Origin: Anaerolineales bacterium UBA6668
Lineage (GTDB): Bacteria > Chloroflexota > Anaerolineae > Anaerolineales > UBA6668
NCBI GenBank assembly: GCA_002455215.1
Contig: DKKK01000146.1
Span: 1-11,087, forward strand
Direction of reading: 5' to 3'
Length of the DNA: 11,087 nucleotides
Part shown: positions 1 through 5,382 of the stretch, one piece after another
Layout: each line of letters opens with the position of its first letter
How positions within the stretch are numbered: position 1 is the first letter of the stretch
Translations under genes and position numbers: made by a program
Notes under the pieces: generated by a model
Databases searched by the model: none
What the model was told of the DNA's origin: nothing
Seen by the model: the letters and a program-made list of their open reading frames with translations, nothing else

Positions 1-86
1 ATGACAAAACCGTTGCTTGGCAATGAAGCGTTGCATTCTAGTCAAAAAAGCAAAAACCCGCAATCTGTGACCGTGCTAAATATCAT

Positions 87-151
87 TCACAATTAAATCC
101 CCCCTTCCCGCTTGGTACACTTCCTGCAATTCTACCGCATCACAATTGAAT
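87..151 (+). repeat. Direct repeat TCACAATTRAAT upstream of each rpoN promoter
   Basis: Two 12-base copies, TCACAATTAAAT at 87-98 and TCACAATTGAAT at 140-151, differ at one base and lie 53 bases apart. Each precedes one of the two -24/-12 promoters: 15 bases separate the first copy from the GG at 114, and 21 bases separate the second from the GG at 173. The second copy is also part of a short inverted repeat, ACAAT at 142-146 with ATTGT at 156-160. This could be a binding site for a regulator or bending protein, or the trace of a duplicated promoter module. The function is inferred only. Confidence 0.45.
113..128 (+). promoter_or_regulatory. Distal sigma-54 (-24/-12) promoter of rpoN
   Basis: The sequence TGGTACACTTCCTGCA has GG at 114-115 and GC at 126-127. 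This is the exact 12-base offset of the consensus TGGCACG-N4-TTGCA, with C to T in the -24 element and T to C in the -12 element. Transcription would start near 139, leaving a leader of about 100 bases before the rpoN ATG. It is weaker than the proximal site but in the same orientation. Confidence 0.6.
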
Positions 152-171
152 AAGCATTGTCGCTGAACACT

Positions 172-187
172 TGGCACAAATCTTGCA
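172..187 (+). promoter_or_regulatory. Proximal sigma-54 (-24/-12) promoter of rpoN
   Basis: The sequence TGGCACAAATCTTGCA matches the sigma-54 consensus at every conserved core base, with GG at 173-174 and GC at 185-186 in the correct spacing. Transcription would start near 198, about 44 bases before the ATG at 242. This implies that sigma-54 RNA polymerase transcribes the gene for its own sigma factor and the downstream kinase and activator genes. It also argues against the TTG at 191 as start codon, since that lies upstream of the predicted transcript start. Confidence 0.82.
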
Positions 188-229
188 ACCTTGATATTTA
201 CTGTCGAGTTATTTTGTTATATAATAAAA

Positions 230-233
230 AAGG
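230..233 (+). promoter_or_regulatory. Ribosome binding site of rpoN
   Basis: AAGG lies 8 bases before the ATG at 242. It is a modest Shine-Dalgarno match, but with the position of the proximal promoter it supports 242 as the start rather than the in-frame TTG at 191. Confidence 0.5.
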
Positions 234-241
234 TTCAAATT

Positions 242-1654
242 ATGTTTATTCATACCGGAAATTCAACCCGCCAATATCCTGCGGCAAACCTAACGCTAAC
301 CATGAGCCTGCTTGAGCTTGCTGGTAGTGATTTGGAAGCCGCAATCCGCGAAGAGTTGGACAAAAACCCTGCCCTAGAATTGGTAGATGAAATGCGTTGC
401 CCTACTTGCAAACGCTTGGTAAAACAACTCCCCTGCAATTTCTGTCTGCAAAAACATACCGGCGATGAAGCTTTTGTCTTTGTCTCCCCCCGTTCTTTAA
501 ACTACACCCAAACATCGTTGGATGATATGGATGAAGACAACGAAGACGGCGATTTTCGTGCCTATTTTGAACCGCCCAAACTGAGTGAACTGATTTTCAA
601 GCAAATCGGACCGTTTCTTTCCCCCCACGAAATGGAAATAGCCGAAGAAATTCTGGGGCGCTTGACCGAAGAAGGTTTTTTGGAAGATAGCATTAGCGAA
701 ATTGCCCAGCATTTGCGCGTCTCACCCACCATCGTTGAAAAAGTACTGCACGCTATCCAACGCTGTGAACCGGTGGGAGTCGCTAGCCGCAACGCCATTG
801 AGAGCATGAATATCCAGCTAGCAGAATTGGCAAAAGAAGGGAAAGACCAGCCCATTGCCCGCGCCATTTTGAACCAACATCTCGACAAACTAGGTAGAAA
901 AGATTTTGCTGGCTTGGCAAGGGAATTACGCACTACTGAGCGTGAAATTCGCGGGGCGTTCGAATTTATCAAGGAAAATCTAAACCCCATCCCAGCTAAC
1001 GGCGTCAGCGAAAGTAGCGCCAAGATCCAACGCTTCACCCAAGCCGATGTCATCATCCGGCGCAACCAACACTATAACCAAGCGCCCCTAACAGTCGAAA
1101 TTATGGGGTCGGTGCGGGGTTATTTGCGTGTGCAACCGGAAATCAAAGATGCAGTTGAACAAATCGAAGATAACCGTCAACGTGAAAAGTGGGAAGAACA
1201 AGTTTCCCGCGCCAACCTGTTTGCCAAATGTGTTTCCCAGCGCGACAATGCCATGCTGATGATTGTCAAGGCAATTGTCCGCCACCAAGAAGAATTTATC
1301 TTGCAAGGCAATGCCTGTGCCAAAAAGTTGACCCGTGCCCAATTGGCAAAAGAATTAAGTTTACACGAGTCCACCATCTCGCGCACGGTTGCCAACAAAC
1401 TGGTACAAATGCCGGATAATCGCCTTGTACCCATGTCACAATTTTTTGACCGCTCATTGGTGGAACGCGATGCGGTTTTTCAAATCATCCGCCAAGAGCA
1501 ATCGCCACTGTCAGACGAGCAAATTGCACTGCAATTACAAAAGGATTACAACCTATCAGTAGCACGCCGCACGGTGGCAAAGTATCGCACGATGCTCGGC
1601 ATTTTGCCCGCATCCTTACGCCAAAAAGCGACCGGTCACTTGCCCACTCCTTAG
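242..1654 (+). CDS. rpoN: RNA polymerase sigma-54 factor RpoN with an N-terminal cysteine cluster
   Basis: Alternative sigma factor that binds core RNA polymerase and recognises -24/-12 promoters; open complexes need an AAA+ activator. From the ATG at 242 it is 470 residues, a normal family length. Region I, the activator-contacting part, spans about residues 10-50 (LLELAGSDLEAAIREEL, then NPALE). An acidic stretch near 95-105 resembles region II. The core-binding region follows, then the HTH with HESTISR starting at residue 375 (ANK and VPMSQFF follow), and an intact RpoN box, ARRTVAKYR, at 441-449 that reads the -24 element. Odd feature: C53-x2-C56-x8-C65-x2-C68, a possible zinc knuckle just after region I, which classical RpoN proteins lack. 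The stop lies 7 bases before the kinase gene, so the two are probably co-transcribed. Two sigma-54 promoters upstream suggest autoregulation. The family call is very secure; metal binding is inference. Confidence 0.96.
   Translation: MFIHTGNSTRQYPAANLTLTMSLLELAGSDLEAAIREELDKNPALELVDEMRCPTCKRLVKQLPCNFCLQKHTGDEAFVFVSPRSLNYTQTSLDDMDEDNEDGDFRAYFEPPKLSELIFKQIGPFLSPHEMEIAEEILGRLTEEGFLEDSISEIAQHLRVSPTIVEKVLHAIQRCEPVGVASRNAIESMNIQLAELAKEGKDQPIARAILNQHLDKLGRKDFAGLARELRTTEREIRGAFEFIKENLNPIPANGVSESSAKIQRFTQADVIIRRNQHYNQAPLTVEIMGSVRGYLRVQPEIKDAVEQIEDNRQREKWEEQVSRANLFAKCVSQRDNAMLMIVKAIVRHQEEFILQGNACAKKLTRAQLAKELSLHESTISRTVANKLVQMPDNRLVPMSQFFDRSLVERDAVFQIIRQEQSPLSDEQIALQLQKDYNLSVARRTVAKYRTMLGILPASLRQKATGHLPTP
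1307..1322 (-). promoter_or_regulatory. Antisense -24/-12-like site inside rpoN
   Basis: Read on the - strand, 1322 to 1307 is TGGCACAGGCATTGCC, which keeps the TGGCAC and TTGC elements with consensus spacing. It lies within rpoN in antisense orientation. No gene begins downstream on that strand, so it is either a chance match within coding sequence, a sigma-54 binding site without promoter output, or the source of an antisense RNA. Confidence 0.25.
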
Positions 1655-1661
1655 CCATCTC

Positions 1662-3659
1662 ATGCAAACTTTCAATAAAGTTAGCCAATTCTTTCCCAAG
1701 CTATCGGGACAACCCAGCGAACAATCGCAGATTCAGCGCCTGCTCGTTAATCACATCAATCAAGGCATGGTCGTTACCAATTGGGAAACCTCCATCCAAA
1801 ACTTGAATCGCCAAGCAGGTATCTTACTTGGGATGACAGTGGATGATTTACAAGGGAAACTGCTCAGTGATTTGGTAGCAGATGCCGGTTCGCATGCGCT
1901 TTTAACGAACCGCCTGCGCCACTTAAGCGAAGGGGAGAGACTGCGCGAGTTTGTCCTGCCATTGCAGGGAGCAAACCAACTTAGCCCGTGGGATTGTCAG
2001 GTCAGTTTGGTTTTTATGGAAAAAGACAAATTCTTGTGGTTGCTGAGCAAAAAAAGCACCACCCTAGAAAAGCAAACCATTGACGCGAACTTGGTTTTGA
2101 AAAGGCTGATTCGTTTGGTGCAAGAGCCGGATGGCAACGCCATCCAATCGCTTGCCAGCCATTGTTCGGCATATCTGGGCACGCCCTACTGTTACATCTA
2201 CCTAGAAAGCGGCGATTCTTACAGCCTGACCAGTGTCTCCGGCGCTATGCAAAACCTACCGCCCAATTTCTTTCGTACAGACGAAATTGCCATGAAGCCG
2301 CAGGTTTACCAAGCCGGAGAAAACACCATTGAGAATGAGTTGGGTTTACTGGTAAGAGAAGAACGCTGGAAATGTGCGATTAGCCAGCCCTTGAATGGAG
2401 TCAACGGTTACCACGGCATTGTCATTGTCGGCTACGAGAAATTGACCAATGCCCTATCTTGGCATCTTGAGCAGGTGGAAATTCTTTCATACGTAATCCC
2501 TGCAATTTTTTCCACCAAAGAATTAGCAACCCGCTCTGATAATTTTGAAAGCAATGCCAAAACTTATCGCGATATCATTGACTCGGTTCTGCAAAACAGT
2601 TTTGATGGGGTGCTTTTGGTCAACTCTGAGATGCACATTTTGGACGCCAATTCGGTTGCTTGTGAATTATTTGGCTATGAAGTTGCCCACCTAAACCGTT
2701 TAACGCTAGACCGCTTGCTCTACAACCCTAGCATTGATTTCCAGCCAATTTTTACCAAAATCCTGGCACTGGAAACCTTTCGGATGAATGCGCCGGTTGA
2801 GTGTTTCCGGCGTGACGGCACAACGATTACCGTTGAACTACGCTCCATCCCATACCGCACTTATGATGGGGTATCCAACCACCGCATCCTATTTGTACGT
2901 GATTTGACCGAGCAACATGAGTTAGAAGAAGCGACTCGCAAGATGCGGGTACGAGCCATTGCTGGGGAAAATATTGGGAATACAGTTCATCAATTACGCA
3001 ATATTTTAAACGATATTTCAGTTGCCAATAGCCTGTTGGTAGATTCGCTAGATGAGCCGGATACGGTTGACCGACTTTGCCAGCAAATCAGCGACCATAT
3101 CTTACGCGGGGAGAACTACATAGCCAACCAACTCTCGCTCGTTAAAGAAGGCTCGCTCAAACACCAGCCCACCGATATCAAGGAAAATCTTACCGCATTG
3201 GTGGAGCGTTGTCGCAAAAAATTTAGTAAGAAAAACATATCCATTGTCACCAGCCGTTTTGAAGAGATGGGCATGCTTGATTTGGATTGGGGACAAATGG
3301 AGCAAGCCATTGAAAATATCCTGAACAATGCCGCCCAAGCCTATAATGGGAAAAGCGGCATCGTTTATGTAAATCTATCTCACCCCAAAGAAACCGCTTA
3401 CCGGGGACGCGTGGTGGATATCACCATCTCGGATGAAGCCTTTGGGGTGATAGACGAAATGAAAGACCGACTCGGCACTGCCTTTCAAACTGCTAAAAAA
3501 GGCGGAACTGGCATCGGCTTAAGCCAAGCCTCCCAAATTATCCAAATGCATGGTGGTATCCTAAAAAACCAACCTTACGATGAAGTCGGCACTATTTTTG
3601 TCATCCGCTTGCCCAGAAATTTAAAAGACCCTGTGCTGTTGCGCGAAAGTTTGCAATAA
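1662..3659 (+). CDS. Soluble PAS-GAF-PAS sensor histidine kinase (NtrB-like)
   Basis: A 665-residue sensor kinase with no membrane helix or signal peptide, so it senses something in the cytoplasm. Visible order: a PAS-like domain at about 25-130, a GAF-like domain at about 145-285, a second PAS domain at about 300-415 (FDGVLLVNSEMHILDAN), then a dimerisation/phosphoacceptor helix and an ATPase domain. The phosphoacceptor is H443 in VHQLRN, matching the usual H-E-x-R-N. The N box is NILNNAAQA at about 552-560 and the G2 box GGTGIGLS at 614-621. The G1 box is degenerate: D591-E-A-F-G595 replaces D-x-G-x-G, keeping the adenine-binding Asp and the last Gly. It starts 7 bases after rpoN with no clear Shine-Dalgarno, suggesting translational coupling, and lies 30 bases before the activator gene, its likely phosphotransfer partner. 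The ligand is unknown. Confidence 0.88.
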   Translation: MQTFNKVSQFFPKLSGQPSEQSQIQRLLVNHINQGMVVTNWETSIQNLNRQAGILLGMTVDDLQGKLLSDLVADAGSHALLTNRLRHLSEGERLREFVLPLQGANQLSPWDCQVSLVFMEKDKFLWLLSKKSTTLEKQTIDANLVLKRLIRLVQEPDGNAIQSLASHCSAYLGTPYCYIYLESGDSYSLTSVSGAMQNLPPNFFRTDEIAMKPQVYQAGENTIENELGLLVREERWKCAISQPLNGVNGYHGIVIVGYEKLTNALSWHLEQVEILSYVIPAIFSTKELATRSDNFESNAKTYRDIIDSVLQNSFDGVLLVNSEMHILDANSVACELFGYEVAHLNRLTLDRLLYNPSIDFQPIFTKILALETFRMNAPVECFRRDGTTITVELRSIPYRTYDGVSNHRILFVRDLTEQHELEEATRKMRVRAIAGENIGNTVHQLRNILNDISVANSLLVDSLDEPDTVDRLCQQISDHILRGENYIANQLSLVKEGSLKHQPTDIKENLTALVERCRKKFSKKNISIVTSRFEEMGMLDLDWGQMEQAIENILNNAAQAYNGKSGIVYVNLSHPKETAYRGRVVDITISDEAFGVIDEMKDRLGTAFQTAKKGGTGIGLSQASQIIQMHGGILKNQPYDEVGTIFVIRLPRNLKDPVLLRESLQ

Positions 3660-3689
3660 ACCTAAATTGATTCCACTCTACTTAACATT

Positions 3690-4898
3690 ATGCCAGCGAT
3701 TTTGATTGTCGAAGACGAAGACGATACGCGAGAAAATCTACAAAAACTATTGATGAAACAAGGTTACGAAGCCCAAGGAGCGCCAGACCTAAACACAGCC
3801 CGCCAAATCTTAAACAAAGGACAAGCCGATATTGTCATCCTGGATGTGGATTTGGGTGGGGAAAGCGGAATTGAATTGCTGAAAGAGATAAAACTGAATT
3901 CCCCTGATGTCCCGGTCATTATGAATACGGGCAACACCGATGTGATGATTGCGGTACAAGCCATGCGACTCGGTGCGCGTGATTACATCCAAAAACCCCT
4001 TGACCGGACACGTTTTCTCACAGTTCTGGAAAGAGCCGTACAAGATGTAAAACAACGCCGGGAAATCGAGCGAATGCGTAGTCATACGGGCACGCTATCC
4101 AGCCAATATGTGATGGGCGATTCGGCGGCAATGAAGAGTGTCTTACAATTGGTGGAGCGAGCGGCTAACTTAGAAGTACCCGTCCTTTTGACAGGCGAAT
4201 CCGGAACCGGCAAAGAAATTTTTGCCAACCTGATCCATCAAAAAAGTAAACGCAAGAAAGGGCAATTTGTGGCAGTTAACTGCGGTGCGCTTTCGGAAAC
4301 CCTACTAGAAACCACCTTATTTGGGCACGAATCCGGCGCGTTCACCAGCGCACTCAAACGCAAAATCGGCTACATTGAACACGCCGACCAAGGTACACTC
4401 TTCTTAGATGAAATTTCAGCTATCAAAGAAGAAGCATCGCGGCGTTTGTTGCGTGTGCTGGAAACAAAGTCTTTTGAACGAGTCGGCGGGGAAACGAATA
4501 CCATTAAGGTGGATTTTCGCCTAATAGCCGCCAGCAACCGCGACCTGTTCAGCATGGTCAATGCCGGTCAATTCCGCGAAGATATGCTGTGGCGCTTACG
4601 CAATGGCATTGAGATCCGCCTGCCTAGTTTGCGCGAACGCCCGGAAGATATCCCTGTATTTGTGTACTATTTCCTAAACAAGATTTTCATGGAAACAGGC
4701 TACAAAGTGCATGAAGTACACGAACTTGCAATGGAAGCAATGCAAGACTACCCGTGGTACGGTAATTTGCGCGAACTACACGCCGCATTAATGCAAGCCA
4801 GTTTTCAAGTGACCGACGGGGTGCTAGAATACGCGCATTTGCCACAAAACGTCCGCGAGAACAAGCCGAATCAGGCACGCTTCTTGCACCAACTATAA
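3690..4898 (+). CDS. Sigma-54-dependent activator (NtrC family) lacking a DNA-binding domain
   Basis: Response regulator that uses ATP hydrolysis to open promoters bound by sigma-54 polymerase. The receiver domain (about 1-120) has an acidic pocket (E8, D9), phosphoacceptor D52, T80 and K102, all the residues needed for phosphorylation, most likely by the kinase encoded just upstream. The AAA+ domain has Walker A GESGTGKE (169-176), a sigma-54-contacting loop reading GAFTSA (216-221) instead of GAFTGA, Walker B GTLFLDEI (235-242), arginine fingers R296 and R302 in FREDMLWRL, and sensor II NLRE (359-362). The protein stops at 402, only 41 residues after the sensor II Arg, whereas NtrC-type proteins are usually about 450-480 and end in a Fis-type HTH. 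I found no HTH in any frame of the following 140 bases, so a simple frameshift is unlikely. Known precedents without a DNA-binding domain are Helicobacter FlgR and chlamydial CtcC. Confidence 0.93.
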   Translation: MPAILIVEDEDDTRENLQKLLMKQGYEAQGAPDLNTARQILNKGQADIVILDVDLGGESGIELLKEIKLNSPDVPVIMNTGNTDVMIAVQAMRLGARDYIQKPLDRTRFLTVLERAVQDVKQRREIERMRSHTGTLSSQYVMGDSAAMKSVLQLVERAANLEVPVLLTGESGTGKEIFANLIHQKSKRKKGQFVAVNCGALSETLLETTLFGHESGAFTSALKRKIGYIEHADQGTLFLDEISAIKEEASRRLLRVLETKSFERVGGETNTIKVDFRLIAASNRDLFSMVNAGQFREDMLWRLRNGIEIRLPSLRERPEDIPVFVYYFLNKIFMETGYKVHEVHELAMEAMQDYPWYGNLRELHAALMQASFQVTDGVLEYAHLPQNVRENKPNQARFLHQL

Positions 4899-4940
4899 GC
4901 AACCTTGCCTTTTTGTGTTCGGGACGGTTCAGAATTTCGC

Positions 4941-4958
4941 TTTTTCCTTAAGAAAAAA
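4941..4958. repeat. AT-rich palindrome after the activator gene
   Basis: TTTTTCCTT at 4941-4949 and AAGAAAAAA at 4950-4958 form a dyad with 9-base arms and one mismatch, centred on CTTAAG. It lies 43 bases after the activator stop and 84 bases before the next start codon. The arms are AT-rich with no loop, so it is a poor intrinsic terminator. It may be an operator in the 144-base gap, or chance. No convincing sigma-70 or sigma-54 promoter was found in the gap. Confidence 0.3.
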
Positions 4959-5030
4959 CGACTTCATCCGAGACGAATATCAGTTTTGGCAACAATTCTT
5001 ACGGTTATCACCCGCTCAATCTTTAATACC

Positions 5031-5034
5031 GAGG
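5031..5034 (+). promoter_or_regulatory. Ribosome binding site deciding the start at 5043
   Basis: GAGG lies 8 bases before the ATG at 5043. The frame stays open upstream to another ATG at 4905, but that extension would add 46 basic residues with no membrane-protein character, and I see no comparable ribosome binding site there. The short start is preferred. Confidence 0.6.
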
Positions 5035-5042
5035 TTGCTTTC

Positions 5043-5366
5043 ATGTCCGCTTTTGATGTAAACACTGTTCGTATCTCTATCGCTGTCGCCTTTGCCACAT
5101 TTGGCAGTTTGTTTCTGCTCGTTGGGCTGTGGAAAGTGGCTGGCTACCAAGAAGTCAAACAACTCAAACGACTTGCCGCACATGCCCAACGCGCAAGCCA
5201 ACGCAAAGATCTGCTCAGTGATGCCAATCTACTCACTCAATCTGCGTCTAGCTTGGCAGATGCAATAGACCGCTTGGTACGCAACTCTTCTACCGGTGCA
5301 GGCGCATTCCTGATTTTGGTGGGAACTTGCATGCTCACCGGTGCAATTTTTATCTTACCTGCTTAG
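5043..5366 (+). CDS. Small two-helix membrane protein of unknown function
   Basis: A 107-residue hypothetical protein that I do not recognise. It has two clear hydrophobic segments: about residues 10-32 (ISIAVAFATFGSLFLLVGLW) and about 84-105 (GAFLILVGTCMLTGAIFILP). Between them is a polar stretch of about 50 residues that looks helical and rich in Ala, Gln, Lys and Arg (KQLKRLAAHAQRASQRKDLL). The positive charges in the loop suggest a hairpin with the loop in the cytoplasm and both ends outside (positive-inside rule). The start at 5043 is set by GAGG at 5031-5034. The stop is 16 bases before the TPR gene and the last codons overlap an inverted repeat, so the two genes are probably translated from one message. 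It may anchor the TPR protein at the membrane, but this rests on adjacency only. Confidence 0.78.
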   Translation: MSAFDVNTVRISIAVAFATFGSLFLLVGLWKVAGYQEVKQLKRLAAHAQRASQRKDLLSDANLLTQSASSLADAIDRLVRNSSTGAGAFLILVGTCMLTGAIFILPA

Positions 5367-5378
5367 GCATTTGCCTAA
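5363..5378. repeat. Perfect inverted repeat at the membrane protein / TPR gene junction
   Basis: TTAGGCA (5363-5369), a TT spacer, and TGCCTAA (5372-5378) form a perfect dyad with 7-base arms. It includes the stop codon of the membrane protein gene (5364-5366) and ends 4 bases before the TPR ATG at 5383, where a Shine-Dalgarno would normally lie. As DNA it could be an operator. As RNA, a 2-base loop forces the stem to open slightly, but it could still mask initiation and couple the two genes. There is no T-run after it, so it is not an intrinsic terminator. Confidence 0.5.
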
Positions 5379-5382
5379 TTCC

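Noticed and set aside
18..34. Third -24/-12-like site, TGGCAATGAAGCGTTGC
   Set aside because: GG and GC are 14 bases apart instead of 12, which does not fit sigma-54 spacing.
22..37. Imperfect 16-base dyad AATGAAGC/GTTGCATT as a possible upstream activator site
   Set aside because: Only 6 of 8 pairs match and there is no second copy. The position, about 135 bases before the proximal promoter, is suggestive but not enough.
1..96. Open frame from the window edge coding for 31 residues and ending at TAA 94-96
   Set aside because: It could be the tail of an upstream gene, but it is too short, shows no family motif, and nothing supports it over chance.
107..120. 14-base identity CCCGCTTGGTACAC shared with 6557-6570
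   Set aside because: One such match is about what chance gives in 11 kb, and the copy at 6557 lacks a -12 element.
191..241. TTG at 191 as the rpoN start, adding 17 residues
   Set aside because: It lies upstream of the transcript start predicted from the proximal promoter (about 198), has no ribosome binding site, and the extra residues are not RpoN-like.
4755..4771. -24/-12-like site inside the activator gene, TGGTACGGTAATTTGC
   Set aside because: The GG-to-GC offset is 13 rather than 12, and the bases are explained by the conserved sensor II codons.
4987..5002. Possible sigma-54 promoter before the membrane protein, TGGCAACAATTCTTAC
   Set aside because: The -12 GC is missing at the required position (T5000, A5001).
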